This document shows, one piece after another, positions 33,944 through 43,965 of a DNA stretch of 64,000 nt. The translations under genes were made by a program, and so were the position numbers. Within the stretch, counting starts at the first letter, position 1. Each line of letters opens with the position of its first letter. Location: the NCBI GenBank assembly GCA_958403205.1, contig CATXWM010000007.1, positions 1-64,000 of the forward strand. Direction: 5' to 3'. The notes below the pieces were generated by a model. It had not been told where the DNA came from. It made no database searches and was given only the letters and a program-made list of their open reading frames with translations. This DNA is from an uncultured Collinsella sp. GTDB lineage: Bacteria > Actinomycetota > Coriobacteriia > Coriobacteriales > Coriobacteriaceae.

Positions 33944-34393
33944 TTAGATGAGAGGGGTTTCCTCACCTGCAGGTTCAGGGTCGCTCCACATAAAACCATC
34001 GCCGGCGCCCATGCCCTCATACAGCACATATGCCGAAAAACCGCTCTCGAGCGTGGTTTCGAAGAAGCTCACGAGCAGAGCATCGTGATAGCCGCCGTCA
34101 ATCTCGACGCAGCCGGTGTAGCCGATGGCATAGCGGGCGATGCGGCCCAGGCCCTCGTCCTTAAGGCCCATCTTGTGCTCGGAGATAAAGTTGGTGGCAG
34201 CCTCGAGGCATGCCTCCTCGCCGTCCTCGTCGAGTGCCGCAAGATAGCGGTTGGACGCGGCGTCCTCGATCGCAACGACAACGCCGGGGTTCTCACCAGC
34301 GGCAAGATCGTCCAAGAACGCGCCGATCAGATCGCACACCATGGCGTCGAGCTCGGCGGAGACGTTACCGGCGTCCTGCATATCCTGTGCCAT
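33944..34393 (-). CDS. Hypothetical acidic cytoplasmic protein
   Basis: 149 residues, no family recognised. Strongly acidic, soluble-looking, with regularly spaced alanine-rich helices: MVCDLIGAFLDDLAAGENP, CLEAATNFISEHKMGL, ARYAIGYTGCVEIDGG. GGAAGG precedes the ATG. The stop is 117 bases before the typA start. It lies 30 bases downstream of the small membrane protein gene, so it probably belongs to the DUF151 operon. Function unknown. Confidence 0.75.
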   Translation of the reverse strand: MAQDMQDAGNVSAELDAMVCDLIGAFLDDLAAGENPGVVVAIEDAASNRYLAALDEDGEEACLEAATNFISEHKMGLKDEGLGRIARYAIGYTGCVEIDGGYHDALLVSFFETTLESGFSAYVLYEGMGAGDGFMWSDPEPAGEETPLI

Positions 34394-34423
34394 CTTTAGA
34401 CCTTCCCATCGAGTCTGGCGTCG

Positions 34424-34813
34424 TTACAGTTCTTGTGCCTCGGCGGCGATCTTAGCGGCAGCGTCGCGGGTGCGCATCATATCCATCGCGCGCTTGTCGA
34501 GCACCTTGATCTGACTGGTCAGCATGACCGCATCGACCACACCCCAGATCACGAGGCCCGTAGAAATCGAAAACCCAAGCGCACCAACTGTACCACGAAG
34601 GCGCGAGCAGATTGCCGCGACAAGGGCGGAGACGACAACCATCTTGATAAACGAGCCGCGGCGTTCGCGAAGCGTGCGGGCCTGCGTCACATAGGCAATG
34701 CGAGCCGCCTCAGAAGCCTCCGAGCGCATCTGGGCCTCGCGGGCGATCGCAGCCGCCTCGGCAGAAACTCCGGCGCTCATGAGAGCGCACTCCGTCGCGT
34801 GTTTGTCGAACAT
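34424..34813 (-). CDS. Small two-helix membrane protein
   Basis: 129 residues, unknown. Residues 1-55 form a charged, Ala/Arg-rich helix, two membrane segments follow (about 57-75 and 78-98, with SFIKMVVVSALVAAICSRLRG and GALGFSISTGLVIWGVVDAVML) and the tail is a charged helix. Its ATG directly follows the stop of the DUF151 gene, so the two are coupled. Confidence 0.75.
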   Translation of the reverse strand: MFDKHATECALMSAGVSAEAAAIAREAQMRSEASEAARIAYVTQARTLRERRGSFIKMVVVSALVAAICSRLRGTVGALGFSISTGLVIWGVVDAVMLTSQIKVLDKRAMDMMRTRDAAAKIAAEAQEL

Positions 34814-35314
34814 TTAGAAATCATCAGGGGAGAGCGTATGGACAAACTCGTCGAACTTCTCGAACTCCTGCTCGTCGTCGACTTCCTCGGCATGGGTAGA
34901 AACAGTGCCCAGGCGATTCATGATGTCGTCTTCAACGAACATAGGGGCATTACTGCGTACGGCGAGGGCGATGGCGTCGCTCGGACGCGCATCGATCTTA
35001 TGCTCGTCACCATCGGCCAGTACGACGATCGTCGCGTAGAACACCGGCGGCTCGGCGCGAACGATCTCGATGCGCTCGAGCTTGGCGCCCAGGGCGCCAA
35101 CAGTATCGAGCAACAGGTCATGGGCAATCGGGCGCTCGGCGCGACCGCTGTCGATACCGCGGCTAATAGCCGCAGCCTCAAACGAACCAGTTTGGATAGA
35201 AAGGGAGCGCAGCGGCGCAGGGGAGTCCGATTTGCTGCAGCGCTCGCGAAGCACGATGAGCGATGGCACGGGACCGGCGGCCATGACGATGGTCTCTATG
35301 TCGACACGAACCAT
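34814..35314 (-). CDS. DUF151 bifunctional-nuclease family protein
   Basis: 166 residues. The DUF151 (BFN) domain begins MVRVDIETIVMAAGP and contains RPIAHDLLLDTVGALGAKLERIEIVRAEPPVFYATIVV and DGDEHKIDARPSDAIALAVRSNAPMFVEDDIM, the family hallmark. Related proteins are described as nucleases or stress factors; a defined substrate is lacking. The ATG at 35314 has GGAGGT upstream; a longer frame is unsupported. It is the first gene of a three-gene unit (DUF151, membrane protein, acidic protein). Confidence 0.88.
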   Translation of the reverse strand: MVRVDIETIVMAAGPVPSLIVLRERCSKSDSPAPLRSLSIQTGSFEAAAISRGIDSGRAERPIAHDLLLDTVGALGAKLERIEIVRAEPPVFYATIVVLADGDEHKIDARPSDAIALAVRSNAPMFVEDDIMNRLGTVSTHAEEVDDEQEFEKFDEFVHTLSPDDF

Positions 35315-35429
35315 GGAACACCTCCGGTACGTAGCGGTTAACACACGGCGCCTTCGCCGCATTGAATTGCTATACTACCCAATCTTTCGCACAGCACACA
35401 AAACCAAAATGAGTTTTATAACACACAAG

Positions 35430-35459
35430 AAAAAAGCCCCGAGGCCATGCCTCGGGGCT
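35430..35459 (-). terminator. Terminator of the Ile-Ala-Ile tRNA cluster
   Basis: Arms 35435-35444 and 35450-35459 (perfect 10 bases, GC-rich) followed by a T-run on the minus strand. Confidence 0.9.
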
Positions 35460-35473
35460 CTTCACGGTTTTGA

Positions 35474-35550
35474 TGGTGGACCTGACAAGATTCGAACTTG
35501 TGACCTCCCGGTTATCAGCCGGACGCTCTAACCAACTGAGCTACAGGTCC
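35474..35550 (-). tRNA. tRNA-Ile (anticodon GAT), copy 1
   Basis: 77 nt with encoded CCA. GAT anticodon loop CTGATAA; acceptor GGACCTG/CAGGTCC; intact T-arm. Identical to the copy at 35698. Confidence 0.95.
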
Positions 35551-35554
35551 ATCA

Positions 35555-35630
35555 TGGTGGAGGTTAGGGGGATCGAACCCCTGACCTCAGGCTTGCAAAG
35601 CCCGCGCTCTCCCAGCTGAGCTAAACCCCC
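35555..35630 (-). tRNA. tRNA-Ala (anticodon TGC)
   Basis: 76 nt with encoded CCA, acceptor GGGGGTT/AACCTCC, anticodon TGC in loop TTTGCAA. Lies between the two tRNA-Ile copies. Confidence 0.95.
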
Positions 35631-35641
35631 ACGGAGACAGT

Positions 35642-35686
35642 AATAAACACCCCAGCGGCGACTCGGCTCTCGCTGGGGTGTTTATT
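35642..35686 (-). terminator. Hairpin between tRNA-Ile copy 2 and tRNA-Ala
   Basis: Perfect 15-base arms (35642-35656 and 35672-35686); the minus-strand 3' arm ends in GTTTATT. It may partly terminate after the first tRNA-Ile or serve as a processing structure. Confidence 0.8.
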
Positions 35687-35697
35687 GCGAAAGAAAG

Positions 35698-35774
35698 TGG
35701 TGGACCTGACAAGATTCGAACTTGTGACCTCCCGGTTATCAGCCGGACGCTCTAACCAACTGAGCTACAGGTCC
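35698..35774 (-). tRNA. tRNA-Ile (anticodon GAT), copy 2
   Basis: 77 nt with encoded CCA; transcribed first. Same sequence as 35474-35550. Confidence 0.95.
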
Positions 35775-35820
35775 ATCGCGCAAGGGATATATTAGACGAG
35801 TCGTTACGCGCGCGTCAACA

Positions 35821-36006
35821 ACTTTTTTGAAAATCTTTGGTAGGGGTGGTCGCTGGGCTGGCGAGATGGTTTTGGTTTGCTGCTCGGACAGTCCTGCGCA
35901 AGACGAAGGCCACATTAAGTGGCCTTCTTTGCGTGCGGAACTCGCGACAAACCAAAACCATCTCGCCAGCCCAGCGACCATGGAGTCCCAAGGTTTTCAA
36001 AAAAGC
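35821..36006. repeat. Long hairpin C between tRNA-Ile and gyrA
   Basis: Perfect 33-base arms (35847-35879 and 35948-35980) extend outward with gaps to about 60 bases each side, including a T6/A6 pair that makes it terminator-like in both directions. The 68-base core holds a smaller hairpin (around 35905-35925, GGCCAC...GTGGCC). This fills most of the 297-base gap between the tRNA and the gyrA stop. Confidence 0.85.
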
Positions 36007-36071
36007 GGTCGGCGCGCAGTGCGCCGACCGCCGATATATGGGGTCTGATATTTTCTACCAGCTAGGGCCTC

Positions 36072-38810
36072 TTACTCGTCAAGGAGATCTTCTGGCATGT
36101 CGTTACCATCGCCTAGATCGACTGGGGTTTCTTCGGGGGCAGAGCCATCTTCTGTGGTTTCGCCTTCGGGCTTCTCCTTGGCGGCTGTCATGCGGGCTAC
36201 GGCGCATACGCGGTCGTCGTCGTCGACGGTCATCATCTTGACGCCCTGGGTGGCGCGGCCGGTCTGGCTAATCTCGTCGGTCTTGACGCGAATGACCGTT
36301 GCGCCTTCCGTCACGATGAACAGCTCGTGTTGCGGGCCCACCGTCTTCATGGCCGCAAGGTTGCCCTTGCACTCGGTCATCTGGATGGTGTAGACGCCCT
36401 GACCGCCGCGGTTCTGCTCCGGGTAGTCCGCGACCGGCGTGCGCTTGCCGTAGCCGCGCTCGGTAATGACAAACAGGTCACCGTTGCCGTTGGTAACCTC
36501 CATGCCCAAAACGCTCACGTCGTCTTTCATGCTAATACCGCGAACGCCGCTGGTGTCGCGGCCGGTGGCGCGCACCTGCTCCTCGGAGAACATAATCGCC
36601 TTGCCCGCAGTAGTGGCCAGGATGATCTTGTCGCCCTCGCGCACACGGCGCACGGCGAGCAGCGCGTCGTCGTCTCTCAGGTTGATGGCAATCAGACCAT
36701 CACGGCGGCTACGGTCGTAGGCGCTCATCACGGTCTTCTTGACCATGCCGCTCTTAGTGGCAAACATCAGGTACTCGTCGGCCGGGAACTCGCGGCAGCT
36801 GATGACGCTCGCGATCTTCTCGCCTTCCTCGAAGGGCAGCAGGTTGACGATCGCGGTACCGCGCGCCTGGCGCGTACCCACCGGCAGCTCGTGCACCTTC
36901 AGGCGATAGACCTTGCCCTTGCTCGAGAAGAACAGCACGTACTCGTGCGTGGACGCGATGAACATCTCATCGATAACGTCATCCTCTTTGAGGTTGACGC
37001 CCGACACGCCCTTGCCACCGCGCTTCTGGGCACGGTAGGCAGCCACCGGGATACGCTTAACGTAGCCGGTATGGGTAATGGTCACGACCATATCCTCGTC
37101 GGCAATGAGGTCCTCGACGTCCAGGTCCTTCTCGACATGGCTGATCTCGGTGCGGCGCTTATCGCCGAACTTCTTGGAGATCTCGCGCATCTCCTCCTTG
37201 ATGACGCCCAGGATCTTCTCCTCGTGCGCCAGCAGGTCCTCGTAGTAGGCGATGGCGCGGCGCAGGCCGTCCAGCTCTTCTTGGATCTTGTCTCGCTCCA
37301 GGCCGGTCAGGCGGCGCAGCTTCATCTCGAGGATGGCCGTGGTCTGCTCGGGCGTAAAGCCAAAGCGCTCGATCAGGCGGCTGCTGGCCTCGGAGTCGGT
37401 CTGCGAGGAGCGGATGATGCTGATGACCTCGTCGATATGGTCAAGGGCCATCAGGTAACCCTCGAGGATATGCGCGCGGGCCTGGGCCTTCTTAAGGTCG
37501 AAGCGGGTGCGGCGGGTGACGACGTCGACCTGGTGGTCGATGTAGTGCTGCAGCATCTCGCGCAGGCTCAGGCATTTGGGAACGCCGTTGACGAGTGCCA
37601 GGTTGTTGGCGCCAAAGGTCGTCTGCAGCGAGGTGTACTTATACAGATTGTTGAGCACGACCTGCGGAATGACGCCCTTCTTGAGCTCGATGACCAGACG
37701 GATGCCCTTCTGGTTGGACTCATCGCGCATATCCGAGATGCCCTCGATGCGCTTGTCGTTGACGAGCTGGGCAATCTTCTCCTGCAGGGTGCCCTTGTTG
37801 ACCATGTAGGGAATCTCGGTAAAGACCAGGCGGCTGCGACCGGTCTTGGTGGACTCAACGTGTGCCTTGGCACGCACGGTAATGGAGCCGCGGCCGGTCT
37901 CGTAGCTCTGCTTAATGCCGGCGCTGCCCATGATGATGGCGCCGGTGGGGAAGTCCGGACCGGGCATGATCTGCATGAGCTCGTCGACGGTGGCGTCGGG
38001 GTTGTCGATCAGGTAGCAGGTGGCCTCGATCGCCTCGGTGAGGTTATGCGGGGCGATGTTGGTGGCCATGCCGACGGCGATGCCCTGGCTGCCGTTAACC
38101 AGCAGGTTGGGGAAGCGCGCAGGCAGCGCCACGGGCTCGGCGAGCGATTCGTCGTAGTTGGGCTGCCAGTCGACGGTATCCTTCTGCAAGTCACGCAGCA
38201 GTTCCATGGCGGGCTTGGCCAGACGGCTCTCGGTGTAACGCATGGCTGCCGCGCCGTCGCCGTCGATGTTACCGAAGTTGCCGTGACCGTCGATGAGCGG
38301 CGTGCGCATGGAGAACCACTGCGCCAGGCGGACCATGGCCTCATAGACCGCGGAGTCGCCGTGCGGGTGGTACTTACCGATAACTTCGCCGACCGTCCAG
38401 GCCGACTTCTTGTGCGGTCGGTTGGGGTAGATGCCGCTCTCGTTCATCGCGTACAGGATGCGGCGGTGAACCGGCTTTAAGCCGTCGCGCACGTCCGGTA
38501 GGGCGCGCGCCGTGATAACCGACATCGAATACTCGATGAACGACTGCTTCATCTCGCGACCGAACTCCGAAATCTGGAGCTGGCCGCCGTTGATATCCTC
38601 ACCGGCCGAGGCACCACGGTCGACTTCACCAAAGCTCTCCTCGAGCTCGGCGTCGTCTTCTTCCTCATCATCATCGGCATCGGGGTTATAGGCGTCCGGG
38701 TCGCCGTCCTCGCCCTGCTCAGCACGGGCAAGCAGGCGCTTCAGATCATCGGGCATACCGGCATCGCCGGCCTCGTCCATATCCTCGTTATTGTTGATAT
38801 CGTCTGCCAC
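36072..38810 (-). CDS. gyrA: DNA gyrase subunit A
   Basis: 912 residues. Breakage-reunion domain from about residue 80 ([31 protein letters not shown]), active-site Tyr192 in AAMRYTESR, and a C-terminal domain of beta-pinwheel repeats (for example [12 protein letters not shown]). The quinolone-relevant positions read S153 and E157, the wild-type Gram-positive pattern. An acidic 75-residue N-terminal extension (many Asp/Glu) precedes the conserved part, which is unusual. It follows gyrB by 11 bases. A Glu/Asp-rich C-terminal tail is also present. Confidence 0.97.
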   Translation of the reverse strand: MADDINNNEDMDEAGDAGMPDDLKRLLARAEQGEDGDPDAYNPDADDDEEEDDAELEESFGEVDRGASAGEDINGGQLQISEFGREMKQSFIEYSMSVITARALPDVRDGLKPVHRRILYAMNESGIYPNRPHKKSAWTVGEVIGKYHPHGDSAVYEAMVRLAQWFSMRTPLIDGHGNFGNIDGDGAAAMRYTESRLAKPAMELLRDLQKDTVDWQPNYDESLAEPVALPARFPNLLVNGSQGIAVGMATNIAPHNLTEAIEATCYLIDNPDATVDELMQIMPGPDFPTGAIIMGSAGIKQSYETGRGSITVRAKAHVESTKTGRSRLVFTEIPYMVNKGTLQEKIAQLVNDKRIEGISDMRDESNQKGIRLVIELKKGVIPQVVLNNLYKYTSLQTTFGANNLALVNGVPKCLSLREMLQHYIDHQVDVVTRRTRFDLKKAQARAHILEGYLMALDHIDEVISIIRSSQTDSEASSRLIERFGFTPEQTTAILEMKLRRLTGLERDKIQEELDGLRRAIAYYEDLLAHEEKILGVIKEEMREISKKFGDKRRTEISHVEKDLDVEDLIADEDMVVTITHTGYVKRIPVAAYRAQKRGGKGVSGVNLKEDDVIDEMFIASTHEYVLFFSSKGKVYRLKVHELPVGTRQARGTAIVNLLPFEEGEKIASVISCREFPADEYLMFATKSGMVKKTVMSAYDRSRRDGLIAINLRDDDALLAVRRVREGDKIILATTAGKAIMFSEEQVRATGRDTSGVRGISMKDDVSVLGMEVTNGNGDLFVITERGYGKRTPVADYPEQNRGGQGVYTIQMTECKGNLAAMKTVGPQHELFIVTEGATVIRVKTDEISQTGRATQGVKMMTVDDDDRVCAVARMTAAKEKPEGETTEDGSAPEETPVDLGDGNDMPEDLLDE

Positions 38811-38821
38811 GTTACCTCCTC

Positions 38822-40894
<2,073 letters not shown>

Positions 40895-40900
40895 TTATCG

Positions 40901-40930
40901 TAAAAAAATACCCTCGGGAACGAGGGTATT
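40901..40930 (-). terminator. Intrinsic terminator after the DciA-like gene
   Basis: Perfect 10-base arms (40907-40916 and 40921-40930) with a GGAA loop, then a T7 run on the minus strand. It separates dnaA...recF-DUF721 transcription from gyrBA; gyrBA transcription therefore needs its own start within the following 50 bases or read-through. Confidence 0.9.
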
Positions 40931-40957
40931 TGGCTCTACAAGGCCACCAGATGCGAT

Positions 40958-41521
40958 TTAAGGCTCTTTTTTGCTTTGCACGCCCTTGGCCCACTCGGCA
41001 CTGGCTCTCATGGCGTTCTCGAGGGCCTCGCGCAGTTTTTGGTCCTCGATGGGTGCCACTTGGCGCTCGATCTCGGTGCGCTCGGCCTCACTTAGGTCGG
41101 CGTGCGGGGCCGGCGGGCGCTCGGTCGTCGCCGGGCGCAGGCGCTCCTTGGCGGCGGGTGGCGTGTGACCGGGCGCGGTGGTTTTGAACACCAGGCCGTC
41201 CACATGCGCACCGGCGCGCTCCATACGCGCGCGGATGATCTCGCGCAACAGCGTCATTTCCTGCGTCCACGAGGGCGAGTCGAGATACACCAGCAGCTCA
41301 TTGGACTCGGGCAGGTAGCGCAGACCCGTCACATGCCGCCCCTCGCGCGTGCCCGAGCACACCGCGTTCCACGCGCGATAGACCGCACGAGATTCCTCTG
41401 CAGCCTCCATCTGCGCGCGGCGCTCAGGTGTCGCGGCCGCCAGGATGCGCTGGCGCTCTGCGTTCAAAAACCCACTGAAGGCGACCGTTTCGCTCTCGCG
41501 CTCGTAATTAGCACGTCTCAC
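40958..41521 (-). CDS. DUF721/DciA family protein
   Basis: 187 residues. The region around residues 30-110 (AVYRAWNAVCSGTREGRHVTGLRYLPESNELLVYLDSPSWTQEM then LREIIRARM) fits the DUF721/DciA fold, whose studied members load or operate the replicative helicase in bacteria that lack DnaC/DnaI. The C-terminal 70 residues are charged and presumably disordered. It overlaps the end of recF by 14 bases, so it is coupled to it, the usual place for this family in Actinobacteria. A helicase-loader role is inference. Confidence 0.75.
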   Translation of the reverse strand: MRRANYERESETVAFSGFLNAERQRILAAATPERRAQMEAAEESRAVYRAWNAVCSGTREGRHVTGLRYLPESNELLVYLDSPSWTQEMTLLREIIRARMERAGAHVDGLVFKTTAPGHTPPAAKERLRPATTERPPAPHADLSEAERTEIERQVAPIEDQKLREALENAMRASAEWAKGVQSKKEP

Positions 41522-42614
41522 CCATGCTCACCACCTTGGCTCGATCAAGCAGATCATCGGTAAAGTACCCCAGGTTGGTCGTGGTTATGACCGTCTGGAT
41601 ATCATCGCCGATCAACCGTAGAAAAGCACCGCGGCGCTCGCCGTCGAGCTCGCTCATCACGTCGTCCAAAAGCAGCAGCGGGGCGGTACCCAGGACATCG
41701 CGAGCCACGGCCACCTCCGCCACCTTCCAGGCCAGCACCAACGTTCGCTGCTGGCCTTGGCTGGCAAACGAACGGGCGGAGCGACCCGCCACGGTAAACT
41801 CAATCTCATCGCGATGCGGTCCCACCAGCGTCACGCCGCGGCGAATTTCCTCGTCGGCGTGCTCATCAAGGGCAGCCAGCATGCGCTCGTACGCCCAGCT
41901 CTTCAGCTCTTCGCGATCCTCGATCTGGGGCAAATCCCCCAGTGTGGACGCATAGGACACGTTGGCGGCCTCACCGGACGCCACTTGCCCGTAGGCAGTG
42001 TGTACATGGCCCGCCAGCCGGTCGAGCAGGGCCAACCGGTGCACGAGCAGGGCCGAGCCCGCGCGGGCAATCGAATCATTCCACGCGCCGAGCATCTCGC
42101 GGCAGCACCAGGTCTCCTTAAGCAGGGCATTACGCTGGGTCACGCAGCGCCCATAGGTGCTCGCAAGATCGGCATAGCGTGCGCTCAGTTGCATGCCAAA
42201 GTCATCGAGGGCGGCGCGGCGCACACTGGCACCTCGCTTAACCATGTCCAGATGGTCGGGGCAAAACAGCACGCTCGGCAGAACCCCGCGCACACCGGCG
42301 GCAGAGCACCTCTTGCCGTTGCGGCTAAACGAGCGCTTACCGTCCTCCGCGCTCAATCCCATATCAAGCACGCGGCCGTCGCCCTCGAGCCTCAGCTCGA
42401 CCTTGCACGAGCCCACGCCGTCATGGACGAGCTCGGCTGCGGTCGGATGCCTAAACGAGGCGCCGCTCGTCAGCAGCTGCAGTGCCTCTATGAGATTGGT
42501 CTTTCCCGCCGCGTTGGGTCCCGCAAGTATCGTTACGCCCTCGTCCAGGGCAAGGCGATAGCTCTCGAAACTGCGGTAGTGCGCGACGGAAAGATCGCGG
42601 GCGAACATGGTCAT
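41508..42614 (-). CDS. recF: DNA replication and repair protein RecF
   Basis: 368 residues, SMC-like ATPase: Walker A LAGPNAAGKTNLIEAL, signature in the SFASQGQQRTLVLAWK segment, and Walker B LLLLDDVMSELD. Acts with RecO/RecR on gapped DNA. No strong ribosome site is seen before the ATG at 42614; the gene starts nine bases after dnaN, so translation is probably coupled. The downstream gene overlaps its end. Confidence 0.95.
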   Translation of the reverse strand: MTMFARDLSVAHYRSFESYRLALDEGVTILAGPNAAGKTNLIEALQLLTSGASFRHPTAAELVHDGVGSCKVELRLEGDGRVLDMGLSAEDGKRSFSRNGKRCSAAGVRGVLPSVLFCPDHLDMVKRGASVRRAALDDFGMQLSARYADLASTYGRCVTQRNALLKETWCCREMLGAWNDSIARAGSALLVHRLALLDRLAGHVHTAYGQVASGEAANVSYASTLGDLPQIEDREELKSWAYERMLAALDEHADEEIRRGVTLVGPHRDEIEFTVAGRSARSFASQGQQRTLVLAWKVAEVAVARDVLGTAPLLLLDDVMSELDGERRGAFLRLIGDDIQTVITTTNLGYFTDDLLDRAKVVSMGETC

Positions 42615-42623
42615 GGCGCAGCG

Positions 42624-43727
42624 CTAGATGCGGACCGGCATGACCAGGTACAGGTAGTTGATCTTGTCGTAGGACTTGAAGATGCCCGCCTGCGAGTAGC
42701 TCTTGAGCTCCAGCGTGATCTCCTTCTCCTTGGACAGGGCATTGAGGCAGCCGAAGATGTAGTGGTAGTTGAAGGCGATGGTACCCGACTCGCCCTCGGC
42801 CTCGACATCGATCGTCTCCTGCGCCAGATCCTGGTCGTTGGAGATGGAAGACAGGCCCATCTGGCCGTTCTCGACGTCGATCTCGAACTTGACGGCGGGG
42901 TTGGCGCTCGCGATAACGGCCACGCGTTTGAGGGCGGCATTGAAGGCGGCCACATCGATCTTGACACTCGTCACGCACGAATCGGGGATGAGCTGCTTGT
43001 AGTTGGGATACATGCCCTCGATGCGGCGCGACACGTAGGTGGTGTTGCCGGCCTCAAAGACGACCTGGGTGTCGGTAGCCCCGATCATGATGGTCGCCTG
43101 GCTGGCCATGATGTTCAGCGCGTCGTTAAAGGCGTCAGCCGGAACGTTGAGCTCAAAGGAGCCCTCGAGGGTCGAGGTCTCGACCTGCGTATCGCACACG
43201 GCCAAGCGGAAGGAATCGGTCGCCACCAGGCGCACGGTATTGTTCTCGACCTTCATGTGCACGCCGCCCAGGATGGGGCGGGCCTTGTCGGTCGAGGTGA
43301 CGCGCCACACGCGACCGACCATTTCGGACAAGATATCGGTCGGCAGCTCCACGGCGCTCTCGATGGCATAGGCCGGAAACTCGGGGAAGTCATTGGCATC
43401 GAGCGTGTTCAGCCTAAAAGAGCTCTTCTCGCAACTGATCAGCACTTGGCGCTCGGACAGCTCAAAGGTGACCGGGGCATCGGGGAGGGTCTTGGTGATA
43501 TTGGAGAGCATCTTACAGGGGATAACCATCTCGCCCTCTTCTTCGACATGCGCCGCGATGCGATGACGGATCGAGATGGTGTAGTTAGAGGTCTGGAATT
43601 CCAAGATGCCGTCTTGCGCCTTAACGAGCACGCCCGACAGGATGGGAAGGGTGGATGCCGAAGCGACACCCTTCATTACGACGCCGATGGCTTGTGTAAG
43701 CGAGCTCTGGCTGACGGTGAACTTCAT
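42624..43727 (-). CDS. dnaN: DNA polymerase III beta clamp
   Basis: 367 residues with three clamp domains; MKFTVSQSSLTQAIGVVMKGV at the start and the LMPVRI-type end (YLVMPVRI) typical of DnaN, which forms part of the clamp-binding pocket. AAAGG precedes the ATG. Confidence 0.97.
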   Translation of the reverse strand: MKFTVSQSSLTQAIGVVMKGVASASTLPILSGVLVKAQDGILEFQTSNYTISIRHRIAAHVEEEGEMVIPCKMLSNITKTLPDAPVTFELSERQVLISCEKSSFRLNTLDANDFPEFPAYAIESAVELPTDILSEMVGRVWRVTSTDKARPILGGVHMKVENNTVRLVATDSFRLAVCDTQVETSTLEGSFELNVPADAFNDALNIMASQATIMIGATDTQVVFEAGNTTYVSRRIEGMYPNYKQLIPDSCVTSVKIDVAAFNAALKRVAVIASANPAVKFEIDVENGQMGLSSISNDQDLAQETIDVEAEGESGTIAFNYHYIFGCLNALSKEKEITLELKSYSQAGIFKSYDKINYLYLVMPVRI

Positions 43728-43842
43728 CTTTTAATACCTTTCTATAGATATAAATATCTTAATAATAGTAATAGCACTGACGAAACTGTTGATTACTCCC
43801 AAAGACGCAGGTCAGACCCAGAAAGAGAATCGACAGCAACCT

Positions 43843-43950
43843 GTGTGCAACAGGGGTGGTTTTCCACGTTCAAAACCTGCGCAAAACTTTTCATCACCGC
43901 GGGTTGGGTTTTAGACACCTTATGCCCGTGGTTTCGACAAGTTTTCAACA
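43843..43950. other. Second DnaA-box-like cluster (dnaA-dnaN gap)
   Basis: Box-like 9-mers: TGTGCAACA (43843-43851), TTTTCCACG (43860-43868) and TTTTCAACA (43942-43950), in 238 bases of non-coding sequence between dnaN and dnaA. May be a second half of a bipartite origin or an autoregulatory site. Confidence 0.5.
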
Positions 43951-43965
43951 GGTGTCTCTATTTCC

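Noticed and set aside
35474..35774. Possible rRNA operon remnant
   Set aside because: The Ile and Ala tRNAs recall an rRNA spacer, but no 16S or 23S sequence flanks them.
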